This document shows, one piece after another, positions 6,830-15,300 of a DNA stretch of 19,692 nucleotides; position 1 is the stretch's first letter, and each line of letters opens with the position of its first letter. The translations under genes were made by a program, and so were the position numbers. The stretch covers positions 1 through 19,692 of the forward strand of contig URVO01000004.1 of assembly GCA_900551335.1 (NCBI GenBank). The letters are read 5' to 3'. The stretch comes from an uncultured Phascolarctobacterium sp. GTDB taxonomy: Bacteria; Bacillota; Negativicutes; Acidaminococcales; Acidaminococcaceae. Under the pieces are notes generated by a model that was not told where the DNA came from, searched no databases, and worked only from the letters and a program-made list of their open reading frames with translations.

Positions 6830-7246
6830 ATGCTGCGGCATATACTTGTACCGATTGACGGTACAGATTACTCCTGGAGAGCGCTGGAATATGCCTGCGA
6901 GCTTGTCAGCTATACGCGTGGCAGCCTGGTAATTATGACGGTGGTTTCCGGCAAACGATTTCAGCCTGTTATGGAAGTAGATGGCGACTGTCTGCGTGCT
7001 CAGATTGGTGATGAGCTGCTGGAAGCAGCTTATATGATGCTCAGTGGCAAAAACATTGACTGCACCTATCTGTTGGAGAATGACAACAATATTGCCGAAA
7101 GCATTCTGCGTGCTGCGAGCGAGCAGCGCTGCGACGGCATAGTTTTGGGCAGCAGAGGCATGGGCGTTCTGGAGGGCCTGTTCCGTAGCAGTGTCAGTCA
7201 GACGGTAGTAGAAAATGCGACCGTTCCTGTTACGATTATTAAATAA
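6830..7246 (+). CDS. universal stress protein, degenerate ATP loop (UspA family)
   Basis: 138-aa single-domain Usp (HILVPIDGTDYSWRALEYA at the N-terminus). In the nucleotide loop GSRGMGVLEGLFRSS the third glycine of G-2x-G-9x-G-S/T is replaced by Ser120, so ATP binding may be weakened or lost. It begins a single base after the preceding usp stop and no SD site is visible upstream (A-rich), so its translation probably depends on the upstream gene. It is clearly divergent from its neighbour rather than a recent duplicate. It is followed by a strong bidirectional terminator. Confidence 0.88.
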   Translation: MLRHILVPIDGTDYSWRALEYACELVSYTRGSLVIMTVVSGKRFQPVMEVDGDCLRAQIGDELLEAAYMMLSGKNIDCTYLLENDNNIAESILRAASEQRCDGIVLGSRGMGVLEGLFRSSVSQTVVENATVPVTIIK

Positions 7247-7252
7247 GCATAT

Positions 7253-7293
7253 AAAAAACGAGTACGATAAGTCTTTGTCGTACTCGCTTTTTT
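7253..7293. terminator. bidirectional intrinsic terminator
   Basis: A perfect 9-bp stem (CGAGTACGA 7259-7267 with TCGTACTCG 7278-7286) is preceded by an A tract and followed by C plus a six-T tract. It separates the convergent usp pair (+) and the LysR gene (-). Confidence 0.9.
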
Positions 7294-7297
7294 ATGC

Positions 7298-8191
7298 TCA
7301 GATTTTGCTTTGGCTGATGAAGCTCAAAAATTCCTTGACGTAGCTGGGCAGCAGATAATTTTGGCGGTAGATGAGGTAGAGGCTGCGTTCGGAAAAATCC
7401 TGCGGTAGCTCGAAGGCTAGCAGGCGTTTTTCCTGCAAGAAGTTGTGCGCTGCCTTTTCTGAGATAATAGAAATACCCATGCCGCTGGCGACGAGGTTTT
7501 TGATGGCCTCCTGGTCATTGACGCGGGCGATGATTTGCAGCTCGTCCTCAGCGATACCGCTGTGAGCAAGAAAGCTGTCCGCCATTTTTTTGCTGCCGCT
7601 GCCTTTTTCGCGCAGGATGAGCGGCTCGCGCAGCAGCTCCGTGAGCGCGAATTCCTTTTGCTGCTTGTAGTGCAGAAAATGCTCGTTGACAGGGGTGATG
7701 AGCACCATGCGGTCTTTACAGAAGGGCTGGCAGCAGAAGTCGTTATCCTCGCAGCTCATGCCGATGAAGCCGAGGTTGAACAGGCCGTCCTTGAGGCCGC
7801 TGATGATGCCCTGACTGTCACTTTGGTGAATAATAAAATAAATATCCGGATGCAGTCTGCCGAAGTCGGCCAAAAGCGTGGGCAGGATATAGGCCGAGGG
7901 AATGGTGGAGGCACCGAGGTGAATGATGCGCTGGCTTTCGATGGAGCAGGCCTGCAGCATGCGCTCCTTGAGCTCGAGAATATTTTGGGCATATTCATAG
8001 AGCTCGCGTCCCTTGGGCGTGATTTGCAGGCTTTTGGTTGTGCGCAGAATAAGCTTGGTGTTGAGCGCAGTTTCCAGCTGACGGATGTGCGTGCTGATGG
8101 TGGACTGCGAGATAAAAAGCTTGCTGGCGGCCTGCGTAAAGCTTTCCTCCTGCACGACGGTGACGAAGCTTTGCAGCTGCTTAAAGTCCAT
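7298..8191 (-). CDS. LysR-family regulator, probably of selenium metabolism
   Basis: LysR-type transcription factor, 297 aa, the normal length. The winged helix-turn-helix is at residues 1-60 (FTQAASKLFISQSTISTHIRQLE), followed by a linker helix and the two-lobed effector-binding domain (from about 88). The start codon lies inside the end of the cysteine-desulfurase-like gene (11-base overlap), with GAGGTG as SD site, so the two are translationally coupled. Position beside the desulfurase, yedE, the DUF3343 gene and selD fits the described family of selenium-metabolism-associated LysR regulators. That assignment is by context and overall resemblance. The likely target is the divergent intergenic region 9369-9513; the effector is unknown. 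Confidence 0.9.
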   Translation of the reverse strand: MDFKQLQSFVTVVQEESFTQAASKLFISQSTISTHIRQLETALNTKLILRTTKSLQITPKGRELYEYAQNILELKERMLQACSIESQRIIHLGASTIPSAYILPTLLADFGRLHPDIYFIIHQSDSQGIISGLKDGLFNLGFIGMSCEDNDFCCQPFCKDRMVLITPVNEHFLHYKQQKEFALTELLREPLILREKGSGSKKMADSFLAHSGIAEDELQIIARVNDQEAIKNLVASGMGISIISEKAAHNFLQEKRLLAFELPQDFSERSLYLIYRQNYLLPSYVKEFLSFISQSKI

Positions 8192-9368
8192 GGCTGAGCA
8201 CCTCGCTTAAGGCGTGCAGGGCCGCGCTGACATCGGCAGCAGTGTTGCGCCAGCCGAAGGAGAAGCGCAGGGTGCCGGTGGGATAAGTTCCGAGCGTTTT
8301 GTGGGCATGTGGGGCGCAGTGCAGGCCGACGCGCGTGGCGATGGCGTACTTATCTGCGAGGATGAAGGCCAGCTCTGCGATGTCCATTTTCTCCGTGGCG
8401 ATAGACACGACGCCGAGCCTGTCGTTGCAGTTGCGTTTGCCAACGATACGCAGCAGCCCTTGCGCTTCGAGCTGGTGCAGTCCGTCTAAAAGCTGCTGCG
8501 TCAGCGTGAGCTCATGCATGCGGATTTTGTCTATGCCCTGCTGCTTGAGCCAGATGAGCGCTGCCTGCAGGCCGGCGATACCGGGCAGATTGAGCGTGCC
8601 TGCTTCAAATTTGTCGGGCAGGAAGCGCGGCGTGCGCTCGGTATGGCTGAGGCTGCCGGTGCCGCCGACGATGAGCGGCGAGATTTCGTCGATAATATCC
8701 TCGCGCAGCAGCAGACCGCCGATGCCCTGCGGCGCTAGCAGTCCCTTATGTCCGGTGAAGGCGAGGGCGTCGATGTGCAGCTCCTGCATATTGAGCGGCA
8801 GAATGCCAGCGCTTTGCGCACTGTCGACGATGAAGCGCAGGCCGTGCTTCTGGCAGAAGCTGCCGACCTCTGCGAGCGGCTGCACTGTGCCGCAGACGTT
8901 ACTGGCGTGCGTCATGATGATGGCTCTGGTATTGGGGCGTATGAGCTGCGGCAGAGCGTCCAGGCGCAGTGCGCCCTCTGCGTCGCAGGGGATGCGGCTG
9001 AAGGTGATGGCGTCAGCAGGCGCGTTGTCAGCCGTGAGCTCTGTGCCGATTTGCTGGAGCGGACGCATGACGGCGTTATGCTCCATAGCAGAAATAAGCA
9101 CATGGTCGCCGCTGCGCAGCAGTCCCTTGATGACGATGTTCAGGCTTTCAGTGACATTCTTCGTAAAAATTACATTTTTGCTGTCCTCTGCGCCGAAAAA
9201 TTCGCAGAGCAGCTCGCGCGTCATGTAGACGAGGTTTTCGCTGCTGGTGGCGCAGGTGCCGCGGCTGATATTGGTGCCTGCGTGCGTGATATATTGGTAA
9301 ACGGCGTCAGCAACCACCTGCGGCTTGGGGAAGGTGGTGCTGGCATTGTCGAGATAAATTTGCTGCAT
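8181..9368 (-). CDS. cysteine desulfurase / selenocysteine lyase-like class V aminotransferase
   Basis: PLP enzyme of 395 aa, fold type I, in the cysteine-desulfurase-like subfamily often found with selenium genes. The PLP Schiff-base lysine is Lys208 in FTGHKGL, the ring-stacking His is His97 (SAMEHNAV), and the pyridine-nitrogen Asp is Asp182 (VDSAQSAG). The catalytic persulfide Cys is Cys351 in GLHCAPHAHK. It should release sulfur (or selenium) from cysteine (or selenocysteine) as an enzyme-bound persulfide/selenide for transfer to carriers or SelD. A very strong SD site AGGAGGAG (9382-9375) is 6 nt before the ATG. It is first gene of a two-gene unit with the LysR gene and diverges from yedE. 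Preference for Cys versus Sec cannot be read from sequence. Confidence 0.9.
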   Translation of the reverse strand: MQQIYLDNASTTFPKPQVVADAVYQYITHAGTNISRGTCATSSENLVYMTRELLCEFFGAEDSKNVIFTKNVTESLNIVIKGLLRSGDHVLISAMEHNAVMRPLQQIGTELTADNAPADAITFSRIPCDAEGALRLDALPQLIRPNTRAIIMTHASNVCGTVQPLAEVGSFCQKHGLRFIVDSAQSAGILPLNMQELHIDALAFTGHKGLLAPQGIGGLLLREDIIDEISPLIVGGTGSLSHTERTPRFLPDKFEAGTLNLPGIAGLQAALIWLKQQGIDKIRMHELTLTQQLLDGLHQLEAQGLLRIVGKRNCNDRLGVVSIATEKMDIAELAFILADKYAIATRVGLHCAPHAHKTLGTYPTGTLRFSFGWRNTAADVSAALHALSEVLSHGL

Positions 9369-9513
9369 AGTATTCTCCTCCTGTATTACGGATATTCTAA
9401 CACACTTCTATCTAAAAAGCTAATAAATCAATTTGCTTTATCTATAAATGATATTGGAAGAAGTGCGTGCGCTGTGATATACTTCTTGTATAAAATATTT
9501 AAGGAGGCTTTTT
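9369..9513. promoter_or_regulatory. divergent control region of the selenium module
   Basis: 145-bp AT-rich gap between the oppositely transcribed desulfurase (-) and yedE (+) genes. On +, TATAAA (9489-9494) lacks a good -35 box, as is common at LysR-activated promoters. On -, a TAGAAT box lies about 30 nt before the desulfurase ATG, also with a poor -35. An imperfect dyad ATAAA-N9-TTTAT (9423-9441) could be a LysR site, and TATCTA occurs twice. The boxes are inferred by eye; only the divergent layout is certain. Confidence 0.45.
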
Positions 9514-10587
9514 ATGAAGAATGAACAAGTGACGATTGTGGCAACAGGTGCAGTTATTGGTCTGCTGGCAGCAATTTTAGTATTTTTTGGTAATCCGGCG
9601 AACATGGGCCTGTGCATTGCCTGCTTTTTGCGTGATACTGCAGGCGGTCTTGGCCTGCACGCAGCGAAGGCTGTGCAGTATATTCGTCCGGAAATCAGCG
9701 GCCTGGTGCTGGGCGCTCTTGCTGCCGCTTATCTGCATGGCGAGTTTGCGCCGAAGGGCGGCAGCTCTCCTCTGACACGTTTTATCCTGGGCTTTTTTGC
9801 GATGATTGGCTGCCTGATGTTTTTGGGCTGCCCGTTCAGAATGCTGCTGCGTATCGCCGGCGGTGATTTGAATGCTATCGTTGGTCTTGTAGGCTTTGCG
9901 GCAGGCATTTATGCCGGAATTTTCTTCCTGAACCGTGGCTACAGCCTGAAGCGTACCTATAAGATGACGGCGGCTGAGGGCAGCATTATGTCTGCTATTG
10001 CCGTTGTGCTTCTGGTGCTGCTCGTTGCTGCACCGGCCTTCATTCACTTTACGAAGGCTGGCGGCGGTCCCGGCGCTAAGCATGCAGCTATTGCTGTGAG
10101 TCTGGGTGTGGCTTTAGTAGTCGGCTATCTGACGCAGCGTACACGCTTCTGCATGATTGCCGGTCTGCGTGACTTCGTGCTCTTTAGAGAAACAAAAATG
10201 CTGTGGGGCTTTGTAGCTGTTGTTGCGGCAGCTGCTGCTACGAATATTGTGCTGACCTCTGTAACAGGCGGCGCTTTCTTCAAGCTTGGCTTTGCTGCGC
10301 AGCCGATTGCGCATACTGATGCGCTGTGGAACGTGCTGGGCCTCTTTTTGGCAGGCTTTGCCTGCGTGCTGCTTGGCGGCTGCCCGATGCGTCAGCTGAT
10401 CCTGTCCGGCGAGGGTAACTCTGACAGCGCAGTAACGCTGCTTGGCTTTATCGTTGGTGCAGCTTTTGCGCATAACTTTGGCCTGGCCTCCAGCGGCAAT
10501 GGCCCGACTGCTAACGGCCAGATAGCTGTTGTTATCGGCATTGCTGTGGTTACAGCGATTGCTTATCTGAATACGTATAAAAAGTGA
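9514..10587 (+). CDS. yedE: YedE-family putative selenium transporter
   Basis: Polytopic membrane protein of 357 aa, about nine to ten hydrophobic segments, in the YeeE/YedE family. The subset linked to selenium genes is the proposed Se transporter. It is built as two repeats, each with a conserved GCPxR-like motif: GCPFRM around Cys106 and GCPMRQL around Cys290. Further cysteines Cys34/Cys37 (GLCIACF) and Cys213 (TRFCMIAGLRDF) lie at the pore-lining positions used to relay thiosulfate in the related YeeE. The SD site AAGGAGG (9501-9507) is 6 nt before the ATG. It is the first gene of yedE-tusA-like-DUF3343-selD. Selenium as the cargo is inferred from context; the exact species transported is unknown. 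Confidence 0.9.
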   Translation: MKNEQVTIVATGAVIGLLAAILVFFGNPANMGLCIACFLRDTAGGLGLHAAKAVQYIRPEISGLVLGALAAAYLHGEFAPKGGSSPLTRFILGFFAMIGCLMFLGCPFRMLLRIAGGDLNAIVGLVGFAAGIYAGIFFLNRGYSLKRTYKMTAAEGSIMSAIAVVLLVLLVAAPAFIHFTKAGGGPGAKHAAIAVSLGVALVVGYLTQRTRFCMIAGLRDFVLFRETKMLWGFVAVVAAAAATNIVLTSVTGGAFFKLGFAAQPIAHTDALWNVLGLFLAGFACVLLGGCPMRQLILSGEGNSDSAVTLLGFIVGAAFAHNFGLASSGNGPTANGQIAVVIGIAVVTAIAYLNTYKK

Positions 10588-10597
10588 GGAGAACGCT

Positions 10598-10804
10598 ATG
10601 AAAACTATTGATGCAAGAGGTCTTTCTTGTCCTGAGCCGGTTATTTTGACGCGTCAGGCAATGATGAGCGGCGAGGCTGCCTATGAGGTGCTCGTGGATA
10701 ATAACACTTCCAAGGAAAATGTGACGCGCTATGCGCAGCATCAGGGCTACAAGGTTGCGGTGACAGAGGCAAACGGCGAGTTTACGCTTTCTTTGAGTAA
10801 ATGA
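10598..10804 (+). CDS. TusA/SirA-like sulfur (selenium) carrier protein
   Basis: 68-aa single TusA-like domain. The carrier motif is intact: the active Cys11 lies in LSCPEPV, the place where TusA accepts persulfide sulfur. In many selenium operons this domain is the N-terminal half of the larger protein YedF (about 200 aa). Here only the TusA half is present, with no C-terminal DsrE-like domain. It begins 10 nt after yedE, with a GAGGAG SD site, and its stop overlaps the start of the DUF3343 gene (ATGA). Likely job: receive S/Se from YedE or from the desulfurase and pass it on. That is inference from family and position. Confidence 0.88.
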   Translation: MKTIDARGLSCPEPVILTRQAMMSGEAAYEVLVDNNTSKENVTRYAQHQGYKVAVTEANGEFTLSLSK

Positions 10805-11049
10805 GACAGTATATTGCTACGTTTTTTTCGCATTTTGGTGCGGTACGTTTTCAGCATCTTTGCATGGAGCGAGGCTGGCAGGCGCAGCTGCGGCCTGTAC
10901 CTCGCAGTCTGAGCAGCAGCTGCGGCACCTGTGTGGTTTTTCAGGCTGCGGCGCTGGAGGCTGCAGAGTCCTTGCAGACACCTGAGCTGGAGCAGCTGGT
11001 GCTTCAGTGCGGCGATGGCTATGAGGTTGTGTATACTGCTGCTGAATAA
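10801..11049 (+). CDS. DUF3343 putative Se/S carrier protein
   Basis: 82-aa protein with the DUF3343 pattern: an N-terminal strand (YIATFFSHFGAVRFQHLCMERG) and then the conserved PVPRSLSSSCGTCVVF block containing Cys41 and Cys44 as a CxxC pair. Most relatives have a single Cys-Gly here, so the second Cys is notable. The start overlaps the preceding stop as ATGA, so translation is coupled to the TusA-like gene, and selD follows after 15 nt. The family is regarded as a putative selenium/sulfur carrier because of its recurrent linkage to selD and yedE. No biochemistry can be claimed from the sequence. Confidence 0.82.
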   Translation: MRQYIATFFSHFGAVRFQHLCMERGWQAQLRPVPRSLSSSCGTCVVFQAAALEAAESLQTPELEQLVLQCGDGYEVVYTAAE

Positions 11050-11064
11050 GCGGAGGTTGAAGCT

Positions 11065-12105
11065 ATGGAAAATGAAGTAAAGCTGACGAAGCTGGCGAGC
11101 TGTGCAGGCTGTGGCGCCAAGGTGGGCGCAGGCACGCTGTGCAATTTGCTGGAGGGCTTTCAGACGCATTATGACGAGAGGCTTTTGGTCGGCTATGACA
11201 AGAGCGACGATGCCAGCGTTTATCAGGTGAGTGAGGAGCTGGCGATTGTGCAGACGACGGATTTTTTTCCGCCGATTGTGGATGACCCGTTTATGTATGG
11301 CCAGATTGCAGCGACGAATGCCCTGAGCGATGTGTATGCGATGGGCGGTGAGCCGCGCCTGGCGCTGAACATCATGTGCATTCCCGAGAAGATGGATAAG
11401 AATACGGTGCAGGAGATTTTGCGCGGCGGCTATGCCAAGGCCTATGAGGCAGGTGCGATTATAACCGGCGGCCATACGATTCATGGAGCGGAGCCGATTT
11501 ATGGCCTCGCGGTGACCGGCTTTGTTCAGCCCGATAAGGTGTGGACTAACAGCGGCGCGTGTGTAGGCGACGTTCTGATTTTGACGAAGCCCTTGGGTGT
11601 GGGCATTCTCACGACGGCGGCAAAGGCTGAGCTTGTGGAGCAGGCGCTGCTCGACAAGCTTTATGTGCAGATGAGCACGCTCAATAAGTACGCGCATGAT
11701 GTGCTTGTGCACTACAGCGTGCACGCCTGCACTGACGTGACAGGCTTTGCCCTTTTGGGACACAGCCTGGAGATGGCGCAGGGCAGCGGCGTGACGGTGC
11801 ATATAAGGGTGCAGGACGTTCCCTATCATAAGGAGGCCTACGAGATGGCTGAGATGGGCTTCATCCCTGCTGGTGCGTATCGCAACCGTGATTTTGCAGA
11901 GGCCGGCGTCAAGGTCGTAGGCGATGTTGCGCGTGCACTGCAGGATATCTGCTACGACCCGCAGACGAGCGGCGGCCTTTTGTGTGCCGTCCCCGAAGCG
12001 GAGGCTGCAGCCTGCCTGGCAGAGCTGCGGGCGGTGGCGGCGGACGCTGCTGTTATCGGCTATGTGACGGAGCAGCTGGAGCAGGCTATTTATCTCGAAG
12101 CATAG
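11065..12105 (+). CDS. selD: selenide, water dikinase (selenophosphate synthetase)
   Basis: 346-aa cytosolic enzyme that converts selenide and ATP to selenophosphate, AMP and Pi. Selenophosphate is the Se donor for selenocysteine and selenouridine synthesis. The catalytic pair equivalent to E. coli Cys17/Lys20 is Cys16/Lys19 in CAGCGAK. This is the Cys form, since a TGT codon and not in-frame TGA occupies the site that is Sec in many SelDs. Other family blocks are TTDFFPPIVDDP (Asp-rich Mg-ATP site), ATNALSDVYAMGG, GGHTIHGAEP and CYDPQTSGGLL. An upstream GGAGGTTGAAGCT gives the SD site. It is the last gene of the yedE operon, followed by a terminator. selA, selB and tRNA-Sec are not in this window. 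Confidence 0.96.
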   Translation: MENEVKLTKLASCAGCGAKVGAGTLCNLLEGFQTHYDERLLVGYDKSDDASVYQVSEELAIVQTTDFFPPIVDDPFMYGQIAATNALSDVYAMGGEPRLALNIMCIPEKMDKNTVQEILRGGYAKAYEAGAIITGGHTIHGAEPIYGLAVTGFVQPDKVWTNSGACVGDVLILTKPLGVGILTTAAKAELVEQALLDKLYVQMSTLNKYAHDVLVHYSVHACTDVTGFALLGHSLEMAQGSGVTVHIRVQDVPYHKEAYEMAEMGFIPAGAYRNRDFAEAGVKVVGDVARALQDICYDPQTSGGLLCAVPEAEAAACLAELRAVAADAAVIGYVTEQLEQAIYLEA

Positions 12106-12116
12106 GCTTATTTTTT

Positions 12117-12150
12117 GGGCGCACAGCATTTTTGCCGGTGCGCCTTTTTT
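12117..12150 (+). terminator. intrinsic terminator after selD
   Basis: A 7-bp GC-rich stem GGCGCAC (12118-12124) / GTGCGCC (12138-12144) is followed directly by six T (12145-12150). It ends the selenium operon. Confidence 0.88.
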
Positions 12151-12177
12151 CTTATAACAAGAGCGTAATTTTCACAT

Positions 12178-12192
12178 TTTCTTTGCAAGAAA
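12178..12192. promoter_or_regulatory. perfect inverted repeat upstream of the PFOR promoter
   Basis: TTTCTT-TGC-AAGAAA forms a perfect 6-bp dyad with a 3-nt centre, about 26 nt upstream of the -35 box of the PFOR promoter. Placement suits an activator or repressor site, but the protein is unknown and AT-rich dyads can arise by chance. Confidence 0.35.
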
Positions 12193-12217
12193 TATGCTGT
12201 ATACTTTTCGCTTATGT

Positions 12218-12246
12218 TTTACAAAAGGCTGTAAATAGTGTATACT
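12218..12246 (+). promoter_or_regulatory. sigma-70-type promoter of the PFOR gene
   Basis: TTTACA (12218-12223), 17-nt spacer, TATACT (12241-12246): one mismatch to consensus in each box. This leaves a leader of about 70 nt before the ATG at 12327. A second TGTATACT at 12198-12205 has no good -35 partner. Confidence 0.78.
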
Positions 12247-12326
12247 AATTGTGCAAGCATTTTACGTTTGCTGCTTTTGATTTGGTCAAAGAAATTTGCA
12301 ATATTTTTTAGAAAGAAGGGAATCCG

Positions 12327-15300
12327 ATGGTAAAAATGAAAACTATGGACGGCAACACAGCTGCTGCGTATATCTCTTACGCTTTCACTGATGTAGCCGC
12401 AATTTATCCTATTACCCCGTCTTCTCCGATGGCTGAGGTTGTTGACGAATGGGCTGCCCAAGGTAAAAAGAATATCTTTGGACAGACAGTAAAGCTGATG
12501 GAAATGCAGTCTGAGGCTGGTGCCTCCGGCGCAGTTCACGGCTCTCTGCAGGCGGGTGCGCTGACTACTACTTATACCGCATCTCAAGGCCTGCTCTTGA
12601 TGATTCCTAATATGTATAAAATGGCTGGCGAGCTGCTGCCTGCTGTATTCCACGTTTCTGCACGTGCGCTGGCAACAAGCTCTCTGTCTATCTTTGGTGA
12701 CCACCAGGACGTTATGGCTGCACGTCAGACCGGCTTTGCTCTGCTGGCTGAGGGCAGCGTACAGGAGGTTATGGACCTGGCAGGCGTAGCACATCTGAGT
12801 GCTATCAAGGGCCGCGTTCCGTTCCTGAACTTCTTCGACGGCTTCCGTACCTCTCACGAAATCCAAAAGATTGAGGTTATGGATTATGCTAATCTGGAAA
12901 AGCTGCTCGATAAGGACGCAGTAGATGCCTTCCGTAAACGTGGCCTGAATCCGGATAATCCTGTTATCCGCGGCACTGCACAAAACCCGGATATTTACTT
13001 CCAGACTCGTGAGGCTGTTAACACCTATTATAATGCTCTGCCGGAAATTGTAGAGAACTACATGGGCGAAATCAGCAAGCTGACCGGTCGTGAATATCAT
13101 CTGTTTAACTATTATGGCGCAGAGGATGCAGAGGATATCATCATCATCATGGGCTCTGCTTCTGAAACCGTTCGCACTGTTGTAGAGAAGCTTAACGCTG
13201 AAGGCAGAAAGGTTGGCGTACTAGTAGTTCACCTGTACCGTCCGTTCAGCATCGAGCATTTCATGGGCGCAATTCCGCAAAGCGTAAAACGTATCGCTGT
13301 GCTGGACCGCACCAAAGAGCCGGGCGCGTTTGGCGAACCGCTGTATCTTGATGTACGCGCTGCCTTCTATGCAAGCGACCGCAAGCCGATGATTATCGGT
13401 GGCCGTTATGGCTTGGGCTCCAAGGATTTGCTGCCTGGCGATATCGTAGCTGTTTTCGACAATCTGGCAAGCGCAGAGCCGAAAAACAACTTCACCATCA
13501 GCATCACTGATGACGTAACCAATACCTCTTTGCCGTGTGTTGCAGGCATTGATGTAACTCCGGCCGGCACCAAGGGCTGTAAGTTCTGGGGCCTGGGCAG
13601 CGATGGTACCGTTGGCGCTAACAAGAGTGCTATCAAAATCATCGGTGACTACACTGATATGTATGCACAAGGCTACTTCTCCTATGATAGTAAAAAATCC
13701 GGCGGCGTAACCGTTTCCCATCTGCGCTTCGGTCATACCCCTATTATGGCACCGTACCTGATTGATGCTGCTGATTTTGTGGCTGTACACAATCAGTCCT
13801 ATGTTCATAAATATGATGTAACCGCTGGTCTGAAAAAAGGCGGCACCTTCCTGCTGAACTGCAACTGGAAGCCTGAGGAGCTCGACGCTCAGCTGCCTGG
13901 TCAGCTCAAACGCTATATCGCAAAGAACGATATTAAATTCTACATCATTGATGCTGTAAAGATTGCTCAGGAAATTGGTCTGGGCGGCCGCATCAATATG
14001 ATTATGCAGTCTGCATTCTTCAAGCTGGCAGATATTATTCCTCTGGCAGATGCTGTTAAATACCTGAAGGATGCTGTTGAGCATTCCTATGGCAAGAAGG
14101 GCCAGAACATTGTCGACATGAACAATGCTGCTATCGACAAGGGCATCGACGCTATCGTAGCTGTTGAGGTTCCGGCAGGCTGGGCTGAGGCTGGCGACAC
14201 TGCTGCTGAAGCTGCAACCGGCAACGAATTTGTTGACAAGCTGCTCGTACCGATGAACAAGCTCGAGGGCGACAAGCTGCCTGTAAGTGCCTTCGCTGAT
14301 TATGCAGACGGCACCTTCCCGAGCGGCACTGCTGCTTACGAAAAACGCGGCATCGCTATCGACGTACCGGAATGGCAGATGGACACCTGTATCCAATGTA
14401 ACCAGTGCGCTTTTGTCTGCCCGCATGCTGCTATCCGTCCGGTACTCATGACCGAGGAAGAGGCTGCTAAGGCTCCGGCAACTTTGCCGAGCAAGCCTGC
14501 GATCGGCGCGAAGGGCCTGCTGTTCAGCATGAGCATCTCTCCGCTGGATTGCACAGGCTGCGGCAACTGTGCTCAGGTCTGCCCGGCTCCGAAGGGCAAG
14601 GCTCTCGTTATGAAGCCGCTTGATACTCAGCTGGAGAAGGCTGCTGCTTGGGATTACAGCCAAAAAGAGGTTGCTCCGAAGGCTAATCCGCTGAATAAGA
14701 AAACCATGAAGGGCATTCAGTTCGAACAACCGCTGCTTGAGTTCAGCGGTGCGTGCGCAGGCTGCGGCGAAACTCCGTATGCTAAGCTCGTAACCCAGCT
14801 GGTTGGCGACCGTATGATGATTGCCAATGCAACTGGCTGTACCTCTATCTGGGGTGCATCTGCTCCGTCTATGCCGTACACCAAAAACTGCCACGGTCAT
14901 GGTCCGAGCTGGGCAAACTCTCTGTTCGAGGATAACGCTGAATATGGTCTGGGTATGTTCCTGGGCGTTAAGCAATCCCGCGAGCGCGTAGAAGACATGG
15001 TAAAGGCTATGTTGGAAGGCGAGCTGCCTGAGGATCTTAAGGCTGCGTTGACCGATTGGCTGGAGCATGTTAATGATAGCGAAGGCACCCGTGAGCGTGC
15101 TGATGCACTGACTGCTGCTCTGGAAAAATATAAAGATAACTGCGATAAATGCGCTGCTCTGTATGACGAGAAGCAATTCTTCGTTAAACGCAGCCACTGG
15201 ATCTTCGGCGGCGACGGCTGGGCTTATGATATCGGCTACGGCGGTCTGGACCATGTACTGGCATCCGGCGAGAATGTTAACGTTATGGTCTTCGATACCG

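Noticed and set aside
11065..12105. SelD as a selenoprotein
   Set aside because: The active-site codon is TGT (Cys16), and no in-frame TGA interrupts the gene.
10747..12129. 460-codon open frame antisense to selD and DUF3343
   Set aside because: The translation is rich in His/Arg/Leu and resembles no family; the + strand carries selD with its full catalytic motifs.
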